Assembly: GCA_030917925.1 (NCBI GenBank)
Contig: JAUPTV010000124.1
Location: 1 to 62,594 of the forward strand
Length of the DNA: 62,594 bases
Origin: Pseudomonadota bacterium
Lineage (GTDB): Bacteria; Pseudomonadota; Gammaproteobacteria; Competibacterales; Competibacteraceae
Direction of reading: 5' to 3'
The notes under the pieces are model-generated. The model was given only the letters and a program-made list of their open reading frames with translations, had not been told where the DNA came from and did not search any database. This document shows, one piece after another, positions 43,072 to 52,271 of the stretch (position 1 is the first letter of the stretch; each line of letters starts with the position of its first letter). Both the position numbers and the translations under genes were made by a program.

Positions 43072-43165
43072 GATGAACTCCGTTGTAACAAAGATTCTTA
43101 GAAACCGGGAATTTCAATGCATTCCCCGAAACATCTTGATCGCTGTCATCTGCGCCATCTGCGGA

Positions 43166-43813
43166 TCACCGTCCACGAAATCCTCCCTGAATTTCCGGAG
43201 CGACGCCTGCCGGAGCCGGCTTAAACGGGGGATTCGGTTTAGCCAAAGGTTCGGGAGGGCGCGGCATGGGCATGGGCGCGGGTAAAGGCAGGGGAGTCGG
43301 CAGAGAACCTGGCCTGGATTTATGGCAAGCGGGCCACGGCCGACAGGGCGGCGGATCAGGCGGTCCGGGGGGATAGAGCGGATAGGGATAGAACGGTGGA
43401 TAACCGATAATGACGCTATCCCGGTCATTAGGGGGCGGCGTTTTCTGTTGCTGAATCTGCTGGTTCAGCAGCATATTCTCCAAAGCCTTATTTTGCAGTT
43501 CCAGATCGCGTATCGCCTGTTCCTGACGGGCCTGCTCGACGGCCTGGCGCTCACGGGCCATTTGTTCGGACAGCGCTTTGATGCGGGCAATTTCCGCATC
43601 GGCATCCGGGTTAGCCGGGGCCGGCGGCGGGGGTGGTGCAATCTCCAGTGCCTGCACGCCCGGCGCGTCCCCCGGCTTTTGCTGACTGTAATGCACCTGG
43701 CCGCTGGCGTCAGTCCATTTGTAGACTGGTTGGGCCTGCACAACGCCGCTCAACCCCAGGTACACCGCTAACAGGGGAAACAGTCGCTTGAGGTTCATGC
43801 TAGAATTATTCAT
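43166..43813 (-). CDS. DUF4124 exported protein with coiled coil and proline-rich tail
   Basis: A 215-residue exported protein. A signal peptide (FPLLAVYLGLSGVVQA) is followed by a DUF4124 domain (VYKWTDASGQVHYSQQKP), a Pro run, a coiled-coil of about 65 residues (IARIKALSEQMARERQAVEQ) and a Pro/Met-rich tail of about 85 residues with only two Cys. DUF4124 proteins are periplasmic and of unknown function. Start is ATG 43813 or ATG 43798. Divergent from uppP. Confidence 0.75.
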   Translation of the reverse strand: MNNSSMNLKRLFPLLAVYLGLSGVVQAQPVYKWTDASGQVHYSQQKPGDAPGVQALEIAPPPPPAPANPDADAEIARIKALSEQMARERQAVEQARQEQAIRDLELQNKALENMLLNQQIQQQKTPPPNDRDSVIIGYPPFYPYPLYPPGPPDPPPCRPWPACHKSRPGSLPTPLPLPAPMPMPRPPEPLAKPNPPFKPAPAGVAPEIQGGFRGR

Positions 43814-43842
43814 TTTTCGGGCTACGATTTGAAGGAGCGCCC

Positions 43843-44667
43843 TTGGACATCCTTTTAATTATCAAGGCTTTTATTTTGGGTTTGGTGGAAGCAGCTTCGG
43901 AATTCCTGCCCATTTCCAGTACGGGTCATTTGATTATTGTAGGCGATTTTCTGAATTTTACCGGGCCGCGCGCCGAAGCCTTCCAAATTTTCATCCAGCT
44001 CGGCGCAATTCTAGCAGTGGTCTGGATCTACCGGGAACGGTTGCTCGACATTGCCGTGAACCTGGACTGGGATCGCAAGGCGCAGCGATTGGTATTGAAC
44101 CTCGCGATTGCCTTCATTCCTGCTGCGATTCTGGGTTTATTGTTTCATCAGCATATCACCCATTATCTATTCAATCCGGTCACGGTTGCCGGAGCGTTAG
44201 TGTTCGGTGGCATCGCTATCCTGCTAATTGAACGCTATGCGCGAACCGGTCGGGTGCAGGCCATGGATGATATGAACTGGAAAGACGCGCTGGTCGTAGG
44301 TATTGCGCAAAGCGTAGCGCTGTTTCCCGGTATGTCGCGTTCTGGCGCAACGATTATGGGCGGCATGTTAAGCGGCATGTCGCGGTTTGCGGCAACCGAA
44401 TTTTCATTCTTTCTGGCCATTCCTACCATGTTCGCCGCGTCCTTTTATAGCTTGTACAAGGAATGGCATGTGCTTAGCGTAGCAGATATACCCATATTTG
44501 CAGTCGGCTTTATCGCTGCTTTCTTCGGTGGATTAGTGGTCGTGCGCTTCCTGTTGGCGTATGTGGGCCAACACAGTTTCGCGCCATTCGCCTGGTACCG
44601 GATTATCTTTGGCGGATTGCTACTGGCGTATTTCCATTATCATCCATGGACCGGCGGCGCGGGATAA
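43843..44667 (+). CDS. uppP: Undecaprenyl-diphosphatase
   Basis: Recycles the lipid carrier undecaprenyl pyrophosphate to the monophosphate (bacitracin resistance). The 274-residue protein has eight membrane segments, the motif GLVEAASEFLPISSTGHL with the catalytic Glu pair and the second motif LFPGMSRSGATIMGGM. The start is TTG 43843 with GAAGGAG six to eleven bases upstream. Also serves the polysaccharide genes at 12.7-17.9 kb. Confidence 0.95.
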   Translation: MDILLIIKAFILGLVEAASEFLPISSTGHLIIVGDFLNFTGPRAEAFQIFIQLGAILAVVWIYRERLLDIAVNLDWDRKAQRLVLNLAIAFIPAAILGLLFHQHITHYLFNPVTVAGALVFGGIAILLIERYARTGRVQAMDDMNWKDALVVGIAQSVALFPGMSRSGATIMGGMLSGMSRFAATEFSFFLAIPTMFAASFYSLYKEWHVLSVADIPIFAVGFIAAFFGGLVVVRFLLAYVGQHSFAPFAWYRIIFGGLLLAYFHYHPWTGGAG

Positions 44668-44714
44668 GTGAGTCCCAAATATGGCGATTAAAATTCCCAC
44701 TAAAAACTGGATAC

Positions 44715-46166
44715 TCAGAGATTAAAAAAGGTAACGACCGTCATTCTGATCAGATGAATAAGCGGCGCTGGCATCATCCCCAGTACCAGCAATCCCACAA
44801 CCAGCGGCATCACCGCTAATAATTCCCGTGGTTGCAAGTCCAGCAAATCCGCTAATTCCGGGCGTGGCGGACCGGCGAACAACCCGCCAATCGTCCGCAC
44901 CGCATAAGCCGCACTGATCAGCACTCCCAGGCTGGCGAACAAGACCAGCCACCCCCATTGTTGAAAACCGCCGATTAAGACATGTAGTTCAGCGACAAAC
45001 CCCGCCAATCCCGGCATCCCCATTCCCGCCAATAACGCCAACGTCATCAATAGCGCAAAGCGCGGCGTTACCCGCATTAGCGATCCGTAATCGGCAATTT
45101 CACGGCTGTGGGTGCGTTCATAAAGCAAGCCAATCAATAAAAACAACGTGCCGGCCATCAATCCATGTGCGGTCATCTGTAAAACCGCACCCATCAGGCC
45201 AATCTCGTTCAGCGTGGAAATGCCCAGCAGCACCACACCCATGTGGCTGACCGAGGAGTAAGCGATCATTGCTTTCAAATCGCTCTGCCGCCAGGCCAGC
45301 AGTCCCCCATAGATGATGCTGACCAAGGCGATGCCGACCAACAGCGGTTGCAACGACAGCGTTCCCTCCGGCAGCATCACCGCGACCCGCAACAGGCCAT
45401 AAGCCCCCATTTTCAGCAACACGCCCGACAGCAGAATACTGACCGGACTCGGCGCTTCGACATGGGCCAGTGGCAACCAGCCATGCAGCGGAAAAATGGG
45501 AATTTTCACCCCAAAACCAATGAGAAAGGCCAGTAACAGCCAAATCTGTTCCTGATGCGGCAAATTCACAGCCGCTTCTGCCATCGCCGCCATTGCAAAC
45601 GACTGGGTTGGCGTGAACCGATAGACCACGATCAGCCCCATGAGAATCAGGATCGAACCGCCCATGGTGTACAGCACGAAATTGAGACTGGCGACATGCC
45701 GCTTCTCCCCACCCCACAGGTCGATCAGGAAAAACAGCGGGATCAGCGTCAACTCCCAGAACATGAAGAACAGCGACCAGTCCCGCGCCATGAACACGCC
45801 GAGCATGGCGAATTCCAGAATCAGCAACCAGACATGGTAGCCTTTCACCCCGGTCGTCACCCGCGCCGAGGCCAGCAGCGCCACTGCGGATAACAGCGTC
45901 GCCAGCAACACCATCGGCAGCGACAATCCGTCCACGCCCAGCGCATAAGACACGCCAATGGTGGAACTCCAAATCACCTGTTCAGCAAACTGGATCGTCC
46001 CCGTGGTACGATCAAACGGAATCAGCAGACTCCAGGAGAGCGCCAGCGTCAGGCCGGCATGAAACAGCGCCAGACCGCGAAGGAGTCGGGGCTGACTGGC
46101 GGGCAGCAGCGCAATCAACAGCGCACCAAAAAAGGGAACCCAGAGAATCAGGCTAAGGATGCGCAT
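44715..46166 (-). CDS. NuoM/NdhD-like proton-pumping subunit, without a complex I operon
   Basis: A 483-residue, 14-segment antiporter-like subunit of the NuoM family. Typical are MARDWSLFFMFWELTLIPLFFLI with the key Glu, GFGVKIPIFPLHGWLPLAHVEAPSPVS with the key Lys, and SSVSHMGVVLLG. No other nuo gene is next to it (uppP on one side, ycgL on the other). It may serve an incomplete complex I locus elsewhere or a stand-alone ion-pumping or bicarbonate system; this cannot be decided here. A small frame with a strong ribosome-binding site ends 6 bases before its start. Confidence 0.85.
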   Translation of the reverse strand: MRILSLILWVPFFGALLIALLPASQPRLLRGLALFHAGLTLALSWSLLIPFDRTTGTIQFAEQVIWSSTIGVSYALGVDGLSLPMVLLATLLSAVALLASARVTTGVKGYHVWLLILEFAMLGVFMARDWSLFFMFWELTLIPLFFLIDLWGGEKRHVASLNFVLYTMGGSILILMGLIVVYRFTPTQSFAMAAMAEAAVNLPHQEQIWLLLAFLIGFGVKIPIFPLHGWLPLAHVEAPSPVSILLSGVLLKMGAYGLLRVAVMLPEGTLSLQPLLVGIALVSIIYGGLLAWRQSDLKAMIAYSSVSHMGVVLLGISTLNEIGLMGAVLQMTAHGLMAGTLFLLIGLLYERTHSREIADYGSLMRVTPRFALLMTLALLAGMGMPGLAGFVAELHVLIGGFQQWGWLVLFASLGVLISAAYAVRTIGGLFAGPPRPELADLLDLQPRELLAVMPLVVGLLVLGMMPAPLIHLIRMTVVTFFNL

Positions 46167-46172
46167 CGTTGC

Positions 46173-46262
46173 TTACCCACCCGCGCCGCTGGGACGGGGT
46201 GTTTTCACCGCCGGATGTTGCCCGTGGCGCAGGCGCAGGCGTTGGCGAACGATCATTGGCAT
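46173..46262 (-). CDS. Possible 29-residue leader ORF before the NuoM-like gene
   Basis: On the minus strand GGGGAGGATATCGCT precedes an ATG at 46260-46262. The frame runs 29 codons, rich in Arg, His and Pro (MPMIVRQRLRLRHGQ), and stops 6 bases before the NuoM-like start. The close spacing suggests translational coupling. No known family; could be an unrecognised leader peptide or a chance frame. Confidence 0.35.
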   Translation of the reverse strand: MPMIVRQRLRLRHGQHPAVKTPRPSGAGG

Positions 46263-46358
46263 AGCGATATCCTCCCCGAAAAGACGCTGTGGTTTTTTTA
46301 TGTGGCCGATATTATACCCTGTGATTATTAACCCTTCTTCCTTCCCGGAGATAACCCG

Positions 46359-46619
46359 ATGCAGTGCGTAATCTACAAAGGCTCGCGGAAACAGGACACT
46401 TATCTCTACCTGGCCGACCGGGATAATTTTTCCTGTATGCCTGAAAATCTGCTAAAACTGATTGGCCAACCCGTCCATGTGATGGATCTGGACCTGCATC
46501 CGGAACGCCGCCTGGCCCAGGCGGATACCGCCGAGGTGCTGCAGAACCTTCAGGAACGCGGCTGGCATTTGCAAATGCCCCGGCAGGAAGAGTGGCTGAC
46601 TACCGGCGCTTGGCATTGA
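46359..46619 (+). CDS. YcgL-domain protein
   Basis: An 86-residue protein of the YcgL family (MQCVIYKGSRKQDTYLYLAD, ENLLKLIGQPVHVMDLDL, LQERGWHLQMP). Widespread in gammaproteobacteria, function unproved. CCCGGAGATA just upstream provides the ribosome-binding site. Followed after 17 bases by an amidohydrolase-family gene on the same strand. Confidence 0.9.
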   Translation: MQCVIYKGSRKQDTYLYLADRDNFSCMPENLLKLIGQPVHVMDLDLHPERRLAQADTAEVLQNLQERGWHLQMPRQEEWLTTGAWH

Positions 46620-46636
46620 ATCAAGGTCGATTCTCC

Positions 46637-47455
46637 ATGAACCAGCCCTTTTCAGCCTTCCTTCCGAACTCGACTCTACTCAGTCCTGAAGATCCCCCGC
46701 CGTTCACCGTGGTCAACCCGGAAGGTCGCGCCTCGGCAGTACTGGTCTGCGACCATGCCAGCAATGCGATTCCCAGTCGACTGAAGCAACTGGGTCTGGG
46801 ACCGGGGGAACTGAGCCAGCACATCGCCTGGGATATTGGCGCGGCGGAAGTGACTCGACAACTGGCGGCGCAGTTGGATGCGCCCGCGATATTCTGCGGC
46901 TATTCACGCCTGGTCATCGACTGCAACCGCCCACCCGGCGATCCGACGTCCATTGCCGAGGTGAGTGATGGCGTTTTGATTCCGGGAAACCATGATCTGG
47001 ACGATGCCGCCGCCGAGGCGCGGTTGAACGACGTGTTCTGGCCCTATCATCACGCCATTACCCAGGCGCTGGCCCATCGCTGGCGGCACGGCCACGGTCA
47101 TGCGCCGGCGCTGATCGCCATTCACAGCTTTACCCCGGTGATGCACGGTTTTCACCGCCCCTGGCAAATCGGCGTACTGTGGAACCGCGATCCCCGACTG
47201 GCCGCGCCATTACTGACCCGCTTTCAGGCGTACCCCGATCTGTGCGTTGGCGATAATGAGCCGTATTCCGGACGTGATGTCGGTTTTACCATGGATACCC
47301 ACGGTGGCGCTGCCGGTCTGCCGCATATTGAAGTGGAAATTCGTCAGGATTTGCTGGCCGATGTCGTCGGTTGCACGGCCTGGGCAGAAATTGTCGGCGA
47401 TGCCTTGGCCGCGGTGCTGCAGGATTCGTCAATCTACACGGTCCAACATTACTAA
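46637..47455 (+). CDS. N-formylglutamate amidohydrolase family protein
   Basis: A 272-residue protein of the N-formylglutamate amidohydrolase (HutG-like) family. Typical parts are VLVCDHASNAIPSRLKQLG, HIAWDIGAAEVTRQLAAQL, FCGYSRLVIDCNRPPGDP and HIEVEIRQDLLAD; the His, Asp and Glu residues in these are the likely metal ligands. No histidine-utilisation genes accompany it, so the true substrate is open. ATG 46637 is chosen because family similarity begins there; an open frame from 46592 overlaps ycgL. Confidence 0.85.
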   Translation: MNQPFSAFLPNSTLLSPEDPPPFTVVNPEGRASAVLVCDHASNAIPSRLKQLGLGPGELSQHIAWDIGAAEVTRQLAAQLDAPAIFCGYSRLVIDCNRPPGDPTSIAEVSDGVLIPGNHDLDDAAAEARLNDVFWPYHHAITQALAHRWRHGHGHAPALIAIHSFTPVMHGFHRPWQIGVLWNRDPRLAAPLLTRFQAYPDLCVGDNEPYSGRDVGFTMDTHGGAAGLPHIEVEIRQDLLADVVGCTAWAEIVGDALAAVLQDSSIYTVQHY

Positions 47456-47538
47456 TTAATGGCACGATGGATAGTGCCCGTGGTTGTATAATTTAAAAGA
47501 GGATTGTCTGTTTAAAAATACGCGAGGTCAGGCCGACG

Positions 47539-49515
47539 ATGGACGCCACGGAAAACTCCAACAACGCAACGCCGCTTCAGCGCCGATGGAGGCATCGTGC
47601 GGTGCTTGCGCTTACCTATGTCGTTGTCTGGGTTGCCCTTTGGCATACCACCCATGCCTTCAACCGGCTCGCCGGCGCGGATTTATGGGTCCCCTGCGCT
47701 GGTCTGACCTTCGCCATTCTGCTGGAATATGGCGGACGAGCCGCGCCGCTGCCGTTATTGGCCCTCCTGCTCGTTAGGTGGCCGGTTGATGTGGGAGAAA
47801 ACTGGCTGTATACGGTCGCCGCCACCCTGGCGTCGTTACCCGGTTATCTAGTCGCTGCCTATATCCTGCGCCGCCGTCCAGGTGGGAAACGTCCGGGCGC
47901 GTGGCGCTTTGATGACCCCTCACAGGTCGCGGCCTTTCTGGGCGCAGCAGCGTTTGGCGCACTGTTCGCGGCGCTGTTGGAAGCGCATTTAATTCAAGCG
48001 GCCGGCCGTTCGCCGTCCGATCTGTCGTGGCTGGAGATGGTCGGGCGCAGTGGAGCAGGGGCGTTTATCGGCATCGCCACCTTTGCGCCGTTAGCCCTGA
48101 TCTTCGCCGCCCCACTGGCCCGGCGCTTTGGCCGGGGGAAGTCCTGGCGCACCGGCAATCTGGTCCCGGCGGTTGAACCACCGCCGCTTCGCCTCAGCCT
48201 CTTGCAAGGCGGTCTATCTCTGGCGTTGCTGGGGTTGTTGCTCTGGGCACCGCATGGGGCATGGGTGGATCAACTTCATTCGTTCGCCATTTTGCTGCTG
48301 TTGCCGGTGTTGGCCTGGATCGCGGCAACGCATGGCGTGCGCGGAACCATGCCGATGGTTTTGCTGTACCAGTTGGGCATCGTGGCGCTGGCCGCTGATT
48401 TGGCGCAACCGGATTTGGCGCAGGTCGCGATGATCGCCCTGGCCGCTTCAGGATTACTGACCGGTGCCGTGTCCCAGGCGCGTTTGGTCGATATTGCCCG
48501 TTTCCGCGATCTGGCTGAGGTTTCCAACGATCTGCTGTGGGAATTTGACAATCAGGGACGGCTGTGCGATTTGCGTGGCCATTTTTCCCGAACGGTAGAG
48601 GCGTTCAGCAGCCAACTGGGAAAACACTGGCGGGAGTATGTCGCTCAGCAGGAACCGGACACCGGACTGGCGATATTACAGACGGCGATCCGGGATCAGC
48701 AGCGGTTTCAGCAAGTGGTGCTTTACCTCCGATTACCGGGCCAGAAAGCGCCGATCTGTACGCGCAACAGCGGCTTACCATTGTTTGATGACAGCGGCGA
48801 ATTTCGCGGTTATCGCGGTACAACCACTGATATCAGCGACTATCAGCGGATTCAAGCCGAACGTCGGCAAGCGGAAATCCGATTGCAGGATTACGACCGG
48901 AATCTGGAAGCCCAAGTCGAAGCCCGAGTGGTCGAACGCACCCGGATGCTCACCGAGATCAGTCAGCGCAATTGGCAGTTGGCCAATTTTGACCCTCTCA
49001 CCGGCTTGCCTAACCGTAACCTGTTTTTTGAGCAGTTGCGCAAGAGCTTGCAGCAGGCGCGGCGGCAATGGCGAATGCTGGCGCTGCTGATGGTCGATCT
49101 GGATGGCTTTAAGGAAATCAACGACACCCTTGGCCATGAGATGGGCGATGAATTGTTGCGGCAAGTGGCGGCGCGCCTGCGCCAGTGCATCCGTGCGACT
49201 GATACGGCAGCCCGGTTGGGTGGCGACGAATTCACGATCATCCTGACCGATCTGGAACAGGCCGATGCGGCAGAAGCGGTGGCGGTCAAACTGGTGGCCC
49301 GATTAGCGGAGCCGATGCTGCTAGGGGATCTGACCGCCGCCGTCACCGCCAGTGTCGGCATGGTGCTGTACCGACCGGAGTGGCCGGCCAATCTGGAAAT
49401 GGGCATGGTGTTGCTGCGCCGGGCGGATGCGGCCATGTACGAGGCCAAGCGGGCCGGTAAAAATGATTGGCGGTTTGCGGAATCGCAGGGACCCGAAGGC
49501 GCTTCCCCAACGTGA
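47539..49515 (+). CDS. MASE1-PAS-GGDEF diguanylate cyclase
   Basis: A 658-residue membrane cyclic-di-GMP synthase. Residues about 20-330 hold eight or more membrane segments of MASE1 type (NRLAGADLWVPCAGLTFAIL). A PAS-like region follows (about 335-435), then a coiled coil and the GGDEF domain (about 490-650). The active site GGDEF is at residues 561-565, and RATD five residues before it is an intact inhibitory I-site, so product feedback is expected. No EAL domain. Next to a convergent recJ, which it does not overlap. Confidence 0.9.
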   Translation: MDATENSNNATPLQRRWRHRAVLALTYVVVWVALWHTTHAFNRLAGADLWVPCAGLTFAILLEYGGRAAPLPLLALLLVRWPVDVGENWLYTVAATLASLPGYLVAAYILRRRPGGKRPGAWRFDDPSQVAAFLGAAAFGALFAALLEAHLIQAAGRSPSDLSWLEMVGRSGAGAFIGIATFAPLALIFAAPLARRFGRGKSWRTGNLVPAVEPPPLRLSLLQGGLSLALLGLLLWAPHGAWVDQLHSFAILLLLPVLAWIAATHGVRGTMPMVLLYQLGIVALAADLAQPDLAQVAMIALAASGLLTGAVSQARLVDIARFRDLAEVSNDLLWEFDNQGRLCDLRGHFSRTVEAFSSQLGKHWREYVAQQEPDTGLAILQTAIRDQQRFQQVVLYLRLPGQKAPICTRNSGLPLFDDSGEFRGYRGTTTDISDYQRIQAERRQAEIRLQDYDRNLEAQVEARVVERTRMLTEISQRNWQLANFDPLTGLPNRNLFFEQLRKSLQQARRQWRMLALLMVDLDGFKEINDTLGHEMGDELLRQVAARLRQCIRATDTAARLGGDEFTIILTDLEQADAAEAVAVKLVARLAEPMLLGDLTAAVTASVGMVLYRPEWPANLEMGMVLLRRADAAMYEAKRAGKNDWRFAESQGPEGASPT

Positions 49516-49518
49516 CGC

Positions 49519-51234
49519 TCAAGCTACTTCAAGATGTTCAATCCGCAGTTGCAACCGGGATTCGCCACGCCATTCATTGACATCCAGGCGATAGGCCAAC
49601 CGCAATCGTGCTGTGCCAGGCAGGAAGTAGCTGACCTGATTGAAAGCGACGGCTTCCAGGGTCAAGCGGGTTCCCGATGGCCGCAAGCGGAGTTTGAGAT
49701 GATGCTCTTTCATAATCTGGTGAGAGAGCACCTCGAACACCCCGTCAAATAGCGGTTCCGGGAAACCCTGCCCCCAAGGACCGCCCTGCTGCACCTGTTG
49801 GGCAATGTCCAGGGAAAACTCCCCCGGCACGAGCTCGCCATCACTCAATAACCGGCCCTGCAAGTCGTCATCGCTCAGCCATTGCCGGGTTTCCGCATCA
49901 AACGCTGCCTGGAACCGCTCCAGATGTTGCGCGGGCAAACTCAACCCAGCCGCCGCCGCATGACCGCCGAATCGGCTGATCAGTCCCGGTTGACGGGCAG
50001 CTATCGTCGCCAATGCATCACGGACGTGAAATCCCGGCACGGACCGCGCCGAACCGCGTAATTGCCCGTCGTCAATATCCAAGGCAAAAGCGATGACCGG
50101 TCGATGCGTCTGCTCGCGCACTCGTCCGGCCAGAATGCCGACGACGCCCGGATGCCAGGCCGGATCGAACAGGCACAGCCCAAATGGTAGATCGCTGCTG
50201 TCCAGCGGCAACTGCAACCGGGCCAGCGCCTGGTCGCGCATGTCATTCTCAATGGTCTTGCGTTCCCGGTTGAGATCATCCATGCGCTGCGCCAGCCGGT
50301 GCGCTAATTCCGGATCGTCGGTGAGCAGGCATTCAATGCTCAGACTCATGTCCGCCAGGCGACCAGCGGCGTTCAATCGGGGACCAATGTAGAAACCGAG
50401 ATCCATCGCAGTGGCCCGTTCCATGGGCCGCCGGGCGACTTCCAGCAACGCCTTAATGCCCGGTACGCAACGCCCGGCACGAATCCGTTTCAAGCCCTGT
50501 TCCACCAGGATACGGTTGGTATGATCCAGCGTGACCACATCAGCCACCGTACCGAGCGCCACAATATCCAGAAACTGCGCCAGGTTAGGTTCCGCCAAGC
50601 CCTGGGCAGCGAACCAGCCCGCCTCCCGCAACCGGGCGCGCAACGCGCTCAGCACATAGAAAATTACCCCCACCCCCGCCAGATTTTTACTGGGGAAACA
50701 ATCACCGGGCTGATTGGGATTCACCAGCGCATCGGCCGCCGGCAAGGTCAGACCGGGCAAATGGTGGTCGGTAATCAGCACCTTAATGCCGTGCGCCTGG
50801 GCGACCCGGACGCCTTCATGGCTGGAAATGCCGTTATCGACGGTAATCAGCAAGTGTGGCTGCTGGTCCGCAACGACCGCGACAATTTCCGGGGTCAGGC
50901 CGTAACCGTGGGTAAAGCGGTTCGGCACCACATAACTCACCTCTGCCGCGCCCAGCGCCCGCAAGGCGCGGAGCGTCAACGCACAACTGGTGGCGCCATC
51001 CGCATCCAGGTCAGCGACGATCAGCAGTCGCCAGCGCTCCTGCAAGGCCGTTTGCAACAAATCCACGGCCCGGTCGATCTGGCTCAAGGCCGCGAACGGG
51101 GTCAGGCTGCGCAGTTCCTTGTTCAGTTCACCCACCGAATGAACGTGGCGAGCCGCGTAAATCCGTTGCAACACGGGGGGAACCGGCAAGTTAACCGGCG
51201 CCCCTGGGGGACGGCGAACGATCAATTTCGCCAT
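49519..51234 (-). CDS. recJ: Single-stranded-DNA exonuclease RecJ
   Basis: Degrades single-stranded DNA 5' to 3' in recombination and mismatch repair. The 571-residue DHH-family protein has LIVADLDADGATSCAL, ITVDNGISSHEG, LITDHHLPG (the DHH motif), FYIGPRLNAAGRLADM and the DHHA1-type GGHAAAAGLSL. The start ATG 51234 matches the family; the open frame to 51432 would overlap the neighbour and is not used. The upstream gene at 51255 ends 20 bases before the start, so the two are probably cotranscribed. Confidence 0.95.
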   Translation of the reverse strand: MAKLIVRRPPGAPVNLPVPPVLQRIYAARHVHSVGELNKELRSLTPFAALSQIDRAVDLLQTALQERWRLLIVADLDADGATSCALTLRALRALGAAEVSYVVPNRFTHGYGLTPEIVAVVADQQPHLLITVDNGISSHEGVRVAQAHGIKVLITDHHLPGLTLPAADALVNPNQPGDCFPSKNLAGVGVIFYVLSALRARLREAGWFAAQGLAEPNLAQFLDIVALGTVADVVTLDHTNRILVEQGLKRIRAGRCVPGIKALLEVARRPMERATAMDLGFYIGPRLNAAGRLADMSLSIECLLTDDPELAHRLAQRMDDLNRERKTIENDMRDQALARLQLPLDSSDLPFGLCLFDPAWHPGVVGILAGRVREQTHRPVIAFALDIDDGQLRGSARSVPGFHVRDALATIAARQPGLISRFGGHAAAAGLSLPAQHLERFQAAFDAETRQWLSDDDLQGRLLSDGELVPGEFSLDIAQQVQQGGPWGQGFPEPLFDGVFEVLSHQIMKEHHLKLRLRPSGTRLTLEAVAFNQVSYFLPGTARLRLAYRLDVNEWRGESRLQLRIEHLEVA

Positions 51235-51254
51235 GGGAGTTGAGGTTGTACTAC

Positions 51255-52265
51255 TCACCACTGGCTCACCGGACGGGACCGCCGCCAGAACCGCCAGCGC
51301 GCCGCGCCGGTCAGCGAATAGCGACGACCCTGCCCTCCGTACAGGTGCAGTGCGCTGATCTGGCCGGATTTCAACCGCCGCTGGCAGGGCGCAAACCAGT
51401 TTCGCTCCAACTCGGCCAGATGATCCACCCACGCCAGGGGATCGCTATCCGCCCGGTCATAGCGGGTCGAATCCAGCACGATCAGACTATCCGCGTGATG
51501 AGCATGTTCTTGCCACTCGTCAGCATTTTCGGGAACGGACCGGACCGGAACATTCGCCAATCGCGCTAAACCACGGGTCAACGGATCATCAGCGTAAAGC
51601 TGGGCAGCCGGCGCTTGCGCACCCTCGGGAAGGGAACCGCCGCCCCAAAGCCACAGACCGTTAATCATGGGCTGGCGACGTTCATCCCGCGCCCGGTTGA
51701 CCGGATGGGCGTGGAACAGCATCTGCGCTTCGGTGAGCAGGGTATGCCAGCGGCGCTTGTTCGGACCCTGCGGCAACAACGGATTGATGTCGCGGCCAAT
51801 GGCGTCATGCAGGGAGTAAGTACGCAGGCCGGGATACTCCAGCAACCGCAGATACCAGCGTTCAGGACACGGAACCCGTAGTTGCAACCCGTCCTCGGCA
51901 AAGGTTTGATCAAACGCGGCGGCCAGGGCGGCAGCTTCGACCGGTTCAATCGCCAATGCCCGCGCATCGACCAGCAACACCCCCTGCACATCCGGGCGCA
52001 AATGCACCGGATCAGCGCGTAGCCACCACCCGTCGCCCGGTTCGCAACCATCGGCCAGGGCGGTCACGGCGGCGATGGGTAAATCATCCTCGTCAGCGAC
52101 CAGCAGGCCAAACTGCTGGAACAACAGCGCTTCAATCGATGACGGCACTTCGGCAATCTCCGCCCGCGCCAACAGCCATTCGAGCGCCGGGACTACCGGT
52201 CGCGGCAGGGTCAGATCAGCGGGCCACGGCCCCAGCAGACCGGGAATCACCAGGTGCAGGATCAT
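51255..52265 (-). CDS. Phosphoglycerate-mutase-like protein, RecJ-linked
   Basis: A 336-residue protein with weak relation to cofactor-independent phosphoglycerate mutases. Features are HLVIPGLLGPWP at the N-terminus, LLTEAQMLFHAHPVNRARDERR and PMINGLWLWGGGSLPEG. Catalytic metal ligands of true mutases are not apparent. A gene of this type commonly sits beside recJ in gammaproteobacteria, and in Xanthomonas it is called RpfE; its role is not established. It starts 6 bases after the end of the homoserine dehydrogenase gene. Confidence 0.65.
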   Translation of the reverse strand: MILHLVIPGLLGPWPADLTLPRPVVPALEWLLARAEIAEVPSSIEALLFQQFGLLVADEDDLPIAAVTALADGCEPGDGWWLRADPVHLRPDVQGVLLVDARALAIEPVEAAALAAAFDQTFAEDGLQLRVPCPERWYLRLLEYPGLRTYSLHDAIGRDINPLLPQGPNKRRWHTLLTEAQMLFHAHPVNRARDERRQPMINGLWLWGGGSLPEGAQAPAAQLYADDPLTRGLARLANVPVRSVPENADEWQEHAHHADSLIVLDSTRYDRADSDPLAWVDHLAELERNWFAPCQRRLKSGQISALHLYGGQGRRYSLTGAARWRFWRRSRPVSQW

Positions 52266-52271
52266 TCGCGG

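Noticed and set aside
51235-51432. N-terminal extension of RecJ
   Set aside because: It reads antiparallel-free through the neighbouring gene in another frame and resembles no RecJ; RecJ similarity begins near 51234.
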